Assembly: GCF_026262505.1 (NCBI RefSeq)
Contig: NC_067205.1
Location: 12,276,001 to 12,340,000, forward strand
Direction of reading: 5' to 3'
From: Trichomonas vaginalis G3
Taxonomy: Eukaryota; Parabasalia; Trichomonadida; Trichomonadidae
Length of the DNA stretch: 64,000 bases
Shown here: piece by piece, positions 39,371 through 49,651 of the stretch
How positions within the stretch are numbered: position 1 is the first letter of the stretch
How the letters are laid out: each line of letters opens with the position of its first letter
Translations under genes and position numbers: made by a program
The notes under the pieces: generated by a model
Databases searched by the model: none
Told to the model about the DNA's origin: nothing
The model's input: the letters and a program-made list of their open reading frames with translations, nothing else

Positions 39371-40147
39371 CACACAATTTCCAAATCTGAAATCGAGTAT
39401 TAATTGCGATATACACATAAAAAATTGCATAAAATTTCCGTTGAGAAAATCGGCAATTGATGTTATTTCCATTGCACAACCAAAGTTATTCAAAATAAAT
39501 CTCATAATACATTCATCTTGATTATATATATCTTTGAATCCTTTTTGAGAGAATATTTATGCATAAACATGTTGTAGAATTGATTTTACTTATTCTAATT
39601 AAGTATACGTACAGTCTATCACATGTAACAACTAATAAAACACATAAAAACTTGTTATAATCCTTCGATGTTCCATTTAAATTGTGTGTTTGTTTCAAAA
39701 TTGAAAAAAGAGTATAAAAACTCTATAAGGTGAATTATTTTCCTGGAACCATAAACAAACAATAGTTTAGGTTGATTGCGAAGTTGTGACTCAAAAATTC
39801 CTCAAATTACTCAAAATAAATCAAATTTGAAAAAAATATATTGATTTAGATTGATCAAAGTCTCACTATACTTTTTGAGCTTTTTAAAAAGCATTAGCTG
39901 AAATATAATATTAAATCTGTAAAACCATAAATTTTCGTTTATTAAGTGAAATCATTGGTTTTATTAGACATGGTATTAAACATTCATTTACAAAAATGAA
40001 TAGATTTCGTTAATAAATTTGAAAATTAAGTTTTTGTTTTTAAAACAAAATATCTAATAAACTACTGAGATATTTAATACATCTAACAGATCTATAAAAG
40101 CTTTTATTTACAAATAAACAAAATAATTAAAATTATATTCAAGATTA
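39366..40147. other. Intergenic host DNA right of Polinton B
   Basis: It begins with the presumed target duplication taata (39366-39370) and continues as AT-rich sequence without a plausible gene, RNA gene or tandem repeat. It separates the methyltransferase end of the Polinton from the 3' end of the mannosidase gene. Confidence 0.6.
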
Positions 40148-41575
40148 TTAAAGTTCTACGGACTTGAAAGGTTTAACAACCTCATCCAAGTCATAAAACC
40201 ATTGTTCATTCTTGTATTTCTCGTCAATCCACTTCTCATTAAATTTCCTCAAAATGTGGCCTTCAGTTGTAAAAACAAACTTGTCAAGATTAACTGTATC
40301 AGAATCTGCGAATAACAGGTACGCGTATTTGAATGTTTCTGACAACAAAAAAGAATCTTGGATATCTTCAACTCCTTTTTCAGGATTTTCAACATCTATG
40401 AGTGTCCCGAATCCGTATTCTGTTTTACAGTATTTAACAATGCTTTGGAAGATCTCCCAGCCTTTTTCGCGGTAATGATTTTCTCCTGTGAATCTGTAAA
40501 GGTAAAAAAGACTTTCTATGAATTCCGGACGTAGTTTGTATGATGGATCAATGATTTTCATAGGATATGTCTTGAGAGAAAACGATTCTGGAGATAAATT
40601 TGATTTTGTTGAATACCATTTCTCGTAAGTCTTAGTAATATCAATAGCGTAATCTAAATCGTCTTGATTGATGTACGATGAGCCTAAAGCGAGCATTCCG
40701 GGAATGAAATATGACAAATGAGTGATTGTATCATCGATTAAACCATGTTGTATGGTACCTACGTATATTCCTTCTGCTGTATGACGTGTGAGAAAGTCTT
40801 TCATGCCTTGAATGCTCATAGAATAAAGAGTTCCGCATGAAACGCATTTTTTGTTCGTAAGAAGATATAATTTCAAAAGGTATTCGTAGAAAGAGTCTCC
40901 GTATGCATCAAATCCGATATCAATGTCCCCGAAAACCCCTGTAGAATAGTCAATTCGATGTGGCCAAAGACCGTGGAAACGCTGCTGGTCGAAAAAGAAC
41001 TTCATAATGGTATCAGACACATTTTTGAATGTATCATCACCGCTAAGTTCAGATAATGCCATGAACTCAGGCGCTAAAGATCCAGCGTGGGCCAAAAAAG
41101 TAGAGCGAGGAGCATATCCCCATGTCGAAGCTTTACCAGACCTTGTATCTATATTTGGCATTGGTAATCCTGTGGGAGTATCAAATGCTTTTAGTAGAGA
41201 TTTCGTAAAATTTATTGCAAGATCTAGGAGAATTGGACGAGAAGTTAATTCATATGCAGATACCAATCCTCCAACATTACGAATAATAAGTTCAAATACA
41301 GAACCTGATGCTTGATTTGTGTAATTTGTTTCTAAATATTCAATTGCTTGATCTAATTCGTCATGAAAACCCATTAAATATAGTGTATCAAGACTATCAA
41401 TAAGTGTTATGGTACCATTCAACCAATGACTTGCGTTGCATGTCTTAGGCATAAGAAAATCATGGCCATAGGCACATTTTTTATATCCATCCCATGCAAA
41501 TTTGAATGCATCTTTCACAGCCTGCATCTTTTCAACATCAGCATCAAGATGAAGAAAGATCAATGAAATCAGCAT
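40148..41575 (-). CDS. Glycoside hydrolase 47 alpha-1,2-mannosidase (ER/Golgi type or EDEM-like)
   Basis: A 475-residue intact frame. GH47 signatures occur in order: FKFAWDGYKKCAYGHD near the start, LIDSLDTLYLMG, SVFELIIRNVGGLVSAYELT, GFDAYGDSFYEYLLKLYLL (the GDSxYEYLLK motif with a catalytic acid), THLSYFIPGMLALG, YKLRPEFIESLFYLYRFTG (LRPExxES, catalytic Glu), DSFLLSETFKYAYLLF and the Thr-Glu-Gly-His end (FTTEGH) that binds calcium. Class I mannosidases trim mannose from N-glycans in the secretory pathway, relevant to glycoprotein quality control. The N-terminus (MLISLIFLHLDAD) is a short signal-like leader. The length is that of a catalytic domain without a cytoplasmic stem. Confidence 0.95.
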   Translation of the reverse strand: MLISLIFLHLDADVEKMQAVKDAFKFAWDGYKKCAYGHDFLMPKTCNASHWLNGTITLIDSLDTLYLMGFHDELDQAIEYLETNYTNQASGSVFELIIRNVGGLVSAYELTSRPILLDLAINFTKSLLKAFDTPTGLPMPNIDTRSGKASTWGYAPRSTFLAHAGSLAPEFMALSELSGDDTFKNVSDTIMKFFFDQQRFHGLWPHRIDYSTGVFGDIDIGFDAYGDSFYEYLLKLYLLTNKKCVSCGTLYSMSIQGMKDFLTRHTAEGIYVGTIQHGLIDDTITHLSYFIPGMLALGSSYINQDDLDYAIDITKTYEKWYSTKSNLSPESFSLKTYPMKIIDPSYKLRPEFIESLFYLYRFTGENHYREKGWEIFQSIVKYCKTEYGFGTLIDVENPEKGVEDIQDSFLLSETFKYAYLLFADSDTVNLDKFVFTTEGHILRKFNEKWIDEKYKNEQWFYDLDEVVKPFKSVEL

Positions 41576-42152
41576 TCAAATTTTAGAACCAAAATTATCT
41601 TAAATCAACCATATAAGGCCAATTTATTGAAGAAAATAAACCAGAACATCGCTTAAATTTAAAAAGGAAACAAGGGTAAAAATAAAAAATTGAATTGTCA
41701 TAAAATAAACAAGAAATAATATTTACATCTTATTAGACATACAATAAATAGATAACAAAAGATACAAATATGGTAATACTATGTTAATAAGATCATAGAC
41801 TGAAATAAAGTTTGCTATTGTGCAAAATTGAAAGCTGAGTCTTTCTCTATGATACAAAGCAAGAACTTCTCCAGTTTCTCAATTTTCTTTTTTTAGTTGC
41901 TACTTGAAGAGGAGTTGAACCAGTCATACTTTTTGCATTTATATCTTCGCCATGTGAAATAAGTAAGTAAACTAATTCTCTAAGAGATTCCACATAGCTA
42001 CAATGTGTAAATTCGTATATCTACTTAAAGTTATTATCCAACTCTAAACAAAGTAATATCAAAAAGCTATTTATTACATTCCTTTTATAGTATATAGCAC
42101 TGCTGCTTAGTTTGCTTGATTACTTCAAAAACATAAAATATCTTATAATTTT
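41576..42152. other. Intergenic region containing an ankyrin-gene relic
   Basis: AT-rich spacer between the mannosidase start and the beta-helix gene. Its only identifiable content is the ankyrin relic at 41847-42021, annotated separately. Nothing else is recognised. Confidence 0.6.
41847..42021 (-). pseudogene. Ankyrin-repeat gene relic
   Basis: A short minus-strand frame of about 57 codons, without a start codon, reads ELVYLLISHGEDINAKSMTG and then STPLQVATKKRKLRNW. This matches the end of one ankyrin repeat (E-LV-LLISHG-DINAK) and the start of the next (G-TPL-VA), a pattern common in the huge ankyrin family of trichomonads. The rest of the gene is absent, so this is a fragment of a decayed host gene. 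Confidence 0.7.
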
Positions 42153-43133
42153 TTATAAAGAATACATACAAATTAAAGTGAATACGTAGAAACTAGGCAT
42201 ACAACCGAAATTGATGAACATATTCGTAATGCAAATTTTAGAATGAACTTCATAAAAATCGTCTTTCAAACAGATTTGAAAATCTAATAATGATAATTGA
42301 TTGAGGAAGGAAGACTTTCCTATTTGGTTAGTATTATACTTGTTAGATGGGCTATTACAAGTACTAAAACCTGTTGGGCCACAATCAATTGCACAATTTA
42401 TTAGAGTTACTGAAAAAGATTCGCATATATAAAAATAAACATTGCATTCATGTTGTAAAATCGCACAATTAGTCAAAGAAATTGAAGTTTTACCAACATA
42501 AAAAATTCCTTGAACATCTGACACTTTACAATTTACAACATTACAACTTTTCAAAATTCCTGGAGAAGAAACATATGCCAAGGTATGATATACTGCATGG
42601 GAAGCATTTTCGAATTCGCAGTACTTTATTTCTGTCGTAGTTGCATTAATAATTTCATAAAATGGATCAACAGGAGTCAAATTTTGACTTTCATTCGTAT
42701 TACTGAGAGTTACGTTTCCGTTGATAAATTCAATCATATTATTTCCGTCACCTATTACACCGCAGTTGAATATTGTACTCAAATCGATTAAATTTATAGT
42801 AGAGGCGTCTTGAGAAACAATTTGATACGAAAAAACACCGCCGTTATCTCTACCAGAATTTTTCGACTCTGTAGCGCATACTTTTACTAATGCACATGAA
42901 CCTTTTGTGCCAAAATAAATCGATCCTCCTTGATAAGAGGAATAACTACATTTTGTAAACCTACTTTCCTGAGAGAGTAATCTTGTTTGATATGAGTTGG
43001 ATGATATGCAAATTGCTCGATTAATGAGACTATTAAACTCAGAATTATGAATAAAATAGTCTCCAGCTGATGTTCTTTCTACATAGCTTGAGGTTTTGTT
43101 ATCTTCTACTAGAAAATAATTACTTTGAATCAT
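42153..43133 (-). CDS. Beta-helix (polymorphic-membrane-protein-like) surface protein
   Basis: A 326-residue frame whose sequence is a series of short strands and turns with Asn, Ser and Cys: SRFTKCSYSSYQGGSIYFG, SCNVVNCKVSDVQGIFYV, LTNCAILQHECN and LINCAIDCG. The YQGGSIYFG and NGGVFSY patterns recall GGAI/FxxN-type repeats of Pmp-like right-handed parallel beta-helices. No signal peptide is present at this start. About 70 bases upstream, on the same strand, TGTCACTTTTTG precedes an ATG giving MLKILLISRINITMI, a leader-like peptide in another frame. The 5' end may therefore be damaged and the gene a partial family member. The C-terminus is hydrophobic (FYVFTLICMYSL). Confidence 0.65.
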   Translation of the reverse strand: MIQSNYFLVEDNKTSSYVERTSAGDYFIHNSEFNSLINRAICISSNSYQTRLLSQESRFTKCSYSSYQGGSIYFGTKGSCALVKVCATESKNSGRDNGGVFSYQIVSQDASTINLIDLSTIFNCGVIGDGNNMIEFINGNVTLSNTNESQNLTPVDPFYEIINATTTEIKYCEFENASHAVYHTLAYVSSPGILKSCNVVNCKVSDVQGIFYVGKTSISLTNCAILQHECNVYFYICESFSVTLINCAIDCGPTGFSTCNSPSNKYNTNQIGKSSFLNQLSLLDFQICLKDDFYEVHSKICITNMFINFGCMPSFYVFTLICMYSL

Positions 43134-43748
43134 TTTTTATGCATTTTAAATCATTGTAATATTGATTCTGGATATGAGTAAAATCTTGAGCATGCACAAA
43201 AAGTGACACTTCTTTTTTATCTATGGAGACGTTATTGCTTCTTTTCTGCTCATCACGCATGAACTAAAAGTAAATATTGTAAGAATCCAGTTCTTCTATT
43301 CAGTTAGTTGCTATATACTCAATCAATATCTATAGATAATAGCGATAATATGCACAAGATAATTTCACAAAAAAGTGACATTAAGTTTTTTCATCTTGTT
43401 CTTTTTCGTTATCTTTCGTAAGATTTCTTAATGGAAACATAAGTAATAAGCTTTATATAGAACATTATTTCCTATAAAAACATAATGTTTGAATGATTTA
43501 CCATAGATTCTTTAACAAATGGTCTATTTTCAATCCAAAACAATTTCATGAAAACTTTTCTCTTTCAAAAAAGTGACAATTTTTGAAATTCGATTTTCAT
43601 TTCTGTTTCCAATGATAAAGACATAATTATTCGATCACATGCATTTTAAACTACATGTCTAGTGGCAGAAAGTTTACCATAAGTACTTAAACTACATTAT
43701 TTAGGTGTTTTAAAATAAATTAAAAATTTAGAACATAATATAGGATTT
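43134..43748. other. Intergenic region with three AAAAAGTGACA words
   Basis: No gene. The word aaaaagtgaca, or its reverse complement reading TGTCACTTTTT on the minus strand, occurs near 43199, 43371 and 43569. It resembles the TCA-plus-CTTTT initiator-like motifs seen before other genes in this window, but only the first is suitably close to an ATG on the minus strand. Confidence 0.5.
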
Positions 43749-45638
43749 TTACAAGGATTTGAAATCTCTTTCGATTTCATCTAATATTTTTGGATGATTT
43801 TTATGATCAAATTCTTCCTGTGATTCATCATCAAGTTCATCAATTCTATTAAGCAAATCATTATAAGGCTTTTTATTTGAAGCCTTTCTTTTCTCTTTAT
43901 TTACCTTTGATTTAAGATTATCCAATTTTTTCCTGAAATTATGTTCAAGAATATTCAAATCAACGTTCTCATCATTAGCTCTTCTGGATGATTGTATTTC
44001 CTCAGGTGAACATTGAAATTCGTTTGTTATTTTCACGAATTTTTCGAATCCTGTTGTTTTATCTGCTAATCTTACTTCCAAAATTCCATTTTCATCATAT
44101 TTGAGGGTTGTTATTAAATGTTTTGCACTTTCAGGTATATTATCTACCTGTACTTTTATGATTCTTGAGAATTGTTTATCATCTTTTTTACCTTCAATGA
44201 CGGAAAAGGACATTGAGTGTTTCCAAGGGTCATTTAGGACAGGAACATTATCTTCCAGTGGGAAAGGAGCTCCGTTAGGGAACACCCACCAAGGATTTCC
44301 ATCTGCCATCATCATTCCAACGTAATTTGCAAGTTTGTCCTGGAAAATCGGTGCTGGTTTAGGTTTTGAAACTTTTCTAGTTTCAACTTTGTCACCAAGT
44401 TCTTTTCCTGATGCAAGTAATTTTGCAATATAATATGCGCCATCAGAAACTGAATGTTCGAAGCTTAATTTCTCAACAATGTTGATTGGTTTATTGAACA
44501 CGATGCCGTATTTCTTACTGTCTTCGCCATTAAAGAATGAATTTAACATTTCAGCAACTAAAGGTGTTCTGCATGTTCCACCAATTGGAATAACAGCTGT
44601 AATTGAGTTAGGATCTATTTTGGCGCCTTTAATTGCTTTGGCTAAAACATCTTGGGCTTGATAAACTTTATCTTCAATTAAACTTTGGTATTTGCTTTGG
44701 ATGATTTTCATATTCAAATCTATACCTTTCGCAAATGGCTGTACTACGATATCGTATCTTTTTGTTGCACTTAAAGCAATTTTACATTTTTCAACATTAA
44801 GCATGAGTAAATTAGCTGCTCTGTAGTTAATATCTGCATCAGTTACGTCTTTATACTGTTTTTTGAACTGTTCCTTGATATATTCATACAAAATATTATC
44901 AAAATCTTGGCCACCAAGGTCGCTATTGCCTTCTATGTATTTTACAACAAAGTCATTGTTATTAAAAACTACAACGGAAACATCTAAAGTACCAGCACCG
45001 AAGTCGAAAACTATAATTGTTTGATTTTCCCTTAAAGTCACTTCATCAAGGGATTGTTTATATGCAAATGCGGCGGCTGTAGGTTCATTAACAAGTCGTA
45101 AACAGTTAAGGCCTGCTTTCTGTGCAGCATTTTGAGTTGCTCTTCTTTGATTTGTATTGAAATTTGCAGGGACTGTAATAACACATGCATCTATTTGGGA
45201 ACCATGACATTTAGCGAATGTTTCTCTTACGAAGCCTAAAAGATCGGAAGAAACATCTTCTGGTTTTTTGTAGTAAGTTTTATTGTAATCTTCAAATGTA
45301 ATCTTGTAAAGAGGTTTATTATCTTGATTAACTATATCTACCTTGTCCTTGTGTATTTTAATGAACTCTTGAACTTTTTCATGATCAAAATTTCTTCCAA
45401 GTAGTCTTTTGGCTCCAAATAGTAACTTTTTATTGTAGCTTGCAGCTAAATCTCTAATAGTAGGACCCATTGCATTGGATATATTCTTTTTATCTTCATC
45501 ATATTGTTCAAATATATAAGAAGGTAAAAGAGAAGCACCATTAAATCTTAATATCTCTGGGCTACCATTCTGCTCAAATGTACAAGATGTATTTGATGTA
45601 CCTAAATCAATACCTACAATAACATTTCCTGAAATCAT
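43749..45638 (-). CDS. Divergent cytosolic Hsp70-family protein
   Basis: A 629-residue intact frame. The nucleotide-binding domain shows phosphate-1 (GIDLGTSNTSCTF), connect-1 and surrounding sequence (ITVPANFNTNQRRATQNAAQ and LRLVNEPTAAAFAYK), phosphate-2 (IVFDFGAGTLDVSVV), DLGGQDFDN, and the adenosine motif in altered form (IPIGGTCRTPLVAEML). The substrate domain is weakly conserved (residues about 400-520), with a lysine-rich helical C-terminus (FRKKLDNLKSKVNKEKRKAS). It lacks EEVD, KDEL and a targeting peptide, so it is likely a cytosolic, divergent member of an expanded trichomonad Hsp70 set. It is expected to bind unfolded clients with ATP. Confidence 0.95.
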   Translation of the reverse strand: MISGNVIVGIDLGTSNTSCTFEQNGSPEILRFNGASLLPSYIFEQYDEDKKNISNAMGPTIRDLAASYNKKLLFGAKRLLGRNFDHEKVQEFIKIHKDKVDIVNQDNKPLYKITFEDYNKTYYKKPEDVSSDLLGFVRETFAKCHGSQIDACVITVPANFNTNQRRATQNAAQKAGLNCLRLVNEPTAAAFAYKQSLDEVTLRENQTIIVFDFGAGTLDVSVVVFNNNDFVVKYIEGNSDLGGQDFDNILYEYIKEQFKKQYKDVTDADINYRAANLLMLNVEKCKIALSATKRYDIVVQPFAKGIDLNMKIIQSKYQSLIEDKVYQAQDVLAKAIKGAKIDPNSITAVIPIGGTCRTPLVAEMLNSFFNGEDSKKYGIVFNKPINIVEKLSFEHSVSDGAYYIAKLLASGKELGDKVETRKVSKPKPAPIFQDKLANYVGMMMADGNPWWVFPNGAPFPLEDNVPVLNDPWKHSMSFSVIEGKKDDKQFSRIIKVQVDNIPESAKHLITTLKYDENGILEVRLADKTTGFEKFVKITNEFQCSPEEIQSSRRANDENVDLNILEHNFRKKLDNLKSKVNKEKRKASNKKPYNDLLNRIDELDDESQEEFDHKNHPKILDEIERDFKSL

Positions 45639-46155
45639 TTTTAATAAAAAAATAAAAAAAAAATCTCATGGCATTTTTTTTTGATAGGACCAATATTAAA
45701 AGTAATCAATAATAAGTTGTTTAGATGGAAGGAATTGCATAGTGAAAATATTACAAGTCACTGCTTGAAGTATACATAAGTTAAATAACATTTTCTTCGA
45801 TTTTGAGTTTTTCTGGATTATAAGCTGAAAGTTCAATTTGATAATAAGAAATATAGAATCTTTTCATCTAATAGTTATATAATGTACTTAGCAAAGCTAA
45901 ATGCTGTCAATATTCACAATATTCAATATAGCCCTTCGTTGGATTTCAATTGATACATATCCTTTTTGTTAGTACTGTTTGGATAGAGAGCAATAATCGC
46001 TCGAGATTCAATTGGCTTTTTAAACTACTAACTGATATTATTGAAATTAATTAATTCAATGAAAAAAAAATTATGAGTCAATTAAACTTTTATTCATATG
46101 ATATAATATTGACGAATTTAAATTTGAATGCAATTTTACGATGTAAAATTAAGAT
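45639..46155. other. Hsp70 upstream region
   Basis: About 500 bases of AT-rich DNA. No heat-shock element (nGAAn array) or RNA gene is obvious by eye. The start codon is preceded by a T-rich/A-rich stretch (tttttattaaaaATG) with no TCA-type initiator. It ends at the 15-bp target duplication of the transposon (46141-46155). Confidence 0.5.
46141..46155. repeat. Target-site duplication, left (atgtaaaattaagat)
   Basis: Fifteen bases directly left of the transposon match fourteen of fifteen bases directly right of it (aggtaaaattaagat, 49327-49341). A duplication of about 15 bp is reported for one branch of eukaryotic IS481-like transposons in parabasalids, so this supports both the family and the boundaries. 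Confidence 0.85.
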
Positions 46156-46990
46156 TGTTATAGACCGAAAATAGATTTTTTCAGTTTTCTCTTCAAATAA
46201 TTGAAAGAATGATACTATTATAGGTTTATTATATTATATAGCATATAATCATGCTATAGCCGAAAATTATAAGTTTTGAGAAGATTGAATATAACACAAA
46301 TAAATTTGAATGTAAGTTAAATTGCTTGTTGTTTTTAATAGCTATTTAATGAGAAATCCAATATTGCAAAATTCAAATTGAATGATTGAAAGAACAGAAA
46401 AAGTCATTCTTTTCAATTTCGAATATGTTTCATTGTATTTATACTTATATGGCAAATAAGATATTTAAACTTGATTTTTGAAGGAAAATTCACAAAATTG
46501 AATAAATTCAAATAATTTTTATTCAAAAATAAACTAGTTATTTGAGTTTAATACTAATTATCTATTCAAACTACAAAGTTTGTAATTTAAAATATTTTGT
46601 GAGATCAGATTGAATTAATTCAAGGCTCTTTTCAATTAATATTAATGACCATATTACGCATTTTCGAACATTCTAAACCAAATATATAAAAATGGGAGAC
46701 GAATGTTAAATTTGCTAGACATGGGGGAGTTGTTTACCGAGTTTTAGCTCTTATCTCTAACAAAAAATTAATTTTTAAAAAAATGACCGAATACGTTTCA
46801 CAGCGAGAAAAAAATAAAAGGCAAGATAGAATTTTCTAGACATAAAGAAGTTGTTTACCGAGTTTTAGCTCTTATCTCTAACAAAAAATTAATTTTTAAA
46901 AAAAAGACCGAATACGTTTCACAGCGAGAAAAAAATAAAAGGCAAGATAGAATTTTCTAGACATAAAGAATTTGTCTACCAAGTGTCAGC
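46156..46990. repeat. Left terminal inverted repeat of IS481-like transposon
   Basis: Inverted copy of 48545-49326. The outer about 570 bp are unique AT-rich sequence (containing the palindrome tatagcatataatcatgctata), and the inner part is made of about two 121-bp units. The same sequence forms the right arm of the truncated copy at 3000-4107. Confidence 0.9.
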
Positions 46991-47392
46991 TGTTACTTCT
47001 TCTCAATACTGATATAAAATAAAAATCTTTATTATTTATTTAACCTTTATTGTTTCATTAAACTTCATTTATTTTATATTATAGTTTTATTTTTTTAGCT
47101 ACTTGTAAAATAATCTAATTTTATATCATCATTTTACCGGATTATTCTTCAGTACATCAATTGTGTATCTAAAATAATATCACTATCCTTATTCTGTTTT
47201 TTCCAAAATTCTTTTAAATATCTTTTTTAGTTAGATTACTTTATACTTTTTACTTTTATTTTTTAATTTCAAAAAAAAATTTGGTGATTGTTCTATTCTG
47301 TTACAATGTGCATTATCATATTCTAATGAATTATTCATTACATACATTTAAAAAAACTTGTTAAAAATGAAATTAAAAAATTATGTTTATTA

Positions 47393-48366
47393 TTACGCTG
47401 TGAATGTGTCAACAGCGGTCATGCCTGTATCTGTATCCCATATTTGCCACAACCTTTCTGTATCTGCATTTGTGTATTTCGGTTTCAGCTGATACATTTG
47501 ATTTGGCGTGTAATTTGTTCCAGTTAATGGATTAATTGGGAGATCTTCATGCGGTGTGTTATTATTGTACTCCCAAATAAAGGCAGAAATAGCCTGAATG
47601 CTTTGGCAGCGCTCCAACGTCGGCCAGAATCTCTCAATCTTCCCATTTTGGTAGGGAGAATGAGAGTCTGTATGCCGCCATTGGACGCCCCAAAGATCAA
47701 GTAGATCTTGAAAGGCGCCCCTATTTTCTGAACCGTTGTCGGTCCAGAAACAATAAGGGGCGCCAAATTCAATGAAGGCGGAAGCCGCAACGTTCGCTGT
47801 CGTCGCTGCCAGCATATCTGGTATTTGTATACACGCTAGGACTTTGCGGCTAAAATCGTCGATTATGCCATAAATATACTGGCCACGAACACCCTAAAAT
47901 AATGAACATCTGCGTGCCAGATAAGATTGGGTGAAAGCGCCCAATATCTTACTGCTGTTTCTGGCCCGGCATGCTCTAATCGCGTCTTGGTGAAATGATT
48001 TTCTTTGAAGTATCTGCGTACTTCTCTATAAGATACATCAATTTGTTGTAATTTCAAACGTTTCCATTGTTTTGTTTGACCACAGGGAAAGGCCCAGTGG
48101 TCATGTATCACAGCAAGAGCTTTGATTTGGTCGTAGGGATTGACCCTACGACCTTTCTTGCCTTTAGGCAATGGGATATTTTGTAAGCTAAATTGATTTT
48201 GTAAAAAAGATTTTGAAACATCTAAATATTTGAAATCATTTGATTGAAGGGTTGGGGCGATGGGAACATGGGTGCAAGCTTCTTCCCATGTCATTTTACC
48301 TTCTTCAATCTGATTGGAAATACCAATTAGGTAAATTCGATCGACATACCCTTTGTAAGGATTCAT
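47393..48366 (-). pseudogene. IS481-like DDE transposase with one frameshift
   Basis: I take the methionine at 48366 (MNPYKGYVDRIYLIGIS) as the start, with an in-frame one 21 bases earlier. The N-terminal half carries the DNA-binding region (KGKKGRRVNPYDQIKALAVI and SYREVRRYFKENHFTK, helix-turn-helix-like). The catalytic core has WHADVHYF, FWTDNGSEN and YQNGKIERFW, giving a DDE triad with about 35-residue spacing between the last two. Compared with the truncated copy (tttaggggtg), this copy has one G fewer near 47895 and the frame changes there. Total length would be about 325 residues, usual for IS481 transposases. The coding DNA is GC-rich for this genome. Confidence 0.9.
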
Positions 48367-48544
48367 TCTAATGAAGTACGTTAACAATCAAAATATTCTA
48401 TAAGTGTCTAGTATGGAATTCAAAAAGAATAAAGAAAATGGTAACGTAAATAACGTATTATGAAATAATTTATAATTAAAATGAAAAAAAGAAAAAATAA
48501 TAAGTAAAGTGACTGGAAATGAAAATTAAAATCAGTGTACAGTT

Positions 48545-49326
48545 TTATTTTTTTCTCGCTGTGAAACGTATTCGGTCATTTTTTTAAAAATTAATTTTTT
48601 GTTAGAGATAAGAGCTAAAACTCGTAAACAACTTCTTTATGTCTAGAAAATTCTATCTTGCCTTTTATTTTTTTCTCGCTGTGAAACGTATTCGGTCATT
48701 TTTTTAAAAATTAATTTTTTGTTAGAGATAAGAGCTAAAACTCGGTAAACAACTCCCCCATGTCTAGCAAATTTAACATTCGTCTCCCATTTTTATATAT
48801 TTGGTTTAGAATGTTCGAAAATGCGTAATATGGTCATTAATATTAATTGAAAAGAGCCTTGAATTAATTCAATCTGATCTCACAAAATATTTTAAATTAC
48901 AAACTTTGTAGTTTGAATAGATAATTAGTATTAAACTCAAATAACTAGTTTATTTTTGAATAAAAATTATTTGAATTTATTCAATTTTGTGAATTTTCCT
49001 TCAAAAATCAAGTTTAAATATCTTATTTGCCATATAAGTATAAATACAATGAAACATATTCGAAATTGAAAAGAATGACTTTTTCTGTTCTTTCAATCAT
49101 TCAATTTGAATTTTGCAATATTGGATTTCTCATTAAATAGCTATTAAAAACAACAAGCAATTTAACTTACATTCAAATTTATTTGTGTTATATTCAATCT
49201 TCTCAAAACTTATAATTTTCGGCTATAGCATGATTATATGCTATATAATATAATAAACCTATAATAGTATCATTCTTTCAATTATTTGAAGAGAAAACTG
49301 AAAAAATCTATTTTCGGTCTATAACA
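48545..49326. repeat. Right terminal inverted repeat of IS481-like transposon
   Basis: Mirror of 46156-46990, with about two 121-bp units (48545-48770) followed by the unique outer part ending cggtctataaca. Some units differ by single bases (acaactcccccatg at 48748, also present as catgggggagtt near 46720 in the left arm), so the outermost units of the two arms are matched. Confidence 0.9.
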
Positions 49327-49341
49327 AGGTAAAATTAAGAT

Positions 49342-49651
49342 GTTATTTGGCTATACCATAGAATGACAAATATCTTTTCACCGATATTATTTTATTTTCA
49401 ATCACATTTATATACAAATTCAATCCAACCGCTATTCTAAAAGAAAAAATTCTGAAAATAATTAACAATTTTGAATTTTCTCAAAATTTTCAAACAAATA
49501 AATCATCTTAATATGAATAATAATATATCAAGTAATACGATTTTAACATTTCGTAAATCTTGAAATGTAAATATTGAAAGTGAATTTCATGTTTTGAAAA
49601 AATGCTATGTAAATAAATTAAATTATTACAGTTTACAAGCTAAAAATAGAT
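49342..49651. other. AT-rich spacer at the 3' side of the Myb gene
   Basis: About 310 bases after the transposon target duplication with no gene, repeat or RNA structure recognised. Confidence 0.6.

Larger units (their letters stand above)
46156..49326 (-). mobile_element. IS481-like (IS481EU-type) DNA transposon, full length, 3.17 kb
   Basis: The element starts tgttatagaccg and ends cggtctataaca, with very long inverted repeats: 46156-46990 matches 48545-49326 over about 0.8 kb almost perfectly, including two 121-bp units on each side. A transposase gene lies between the arms on the minus strand. The 15-bp duplication at both sides shows that the ends are complete. It is inserted between the Hsp70 and Myb genes. 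The near-identity of the two arms indicates a recent insertion. Confidence 0.92.

Noticed and set aside
39060-39479. Minus-strand 139-codon frame across the right end of Polinton B
   Set aside because: It reads through the T-run (poly-Lys) and the terminal repeat; no family features.
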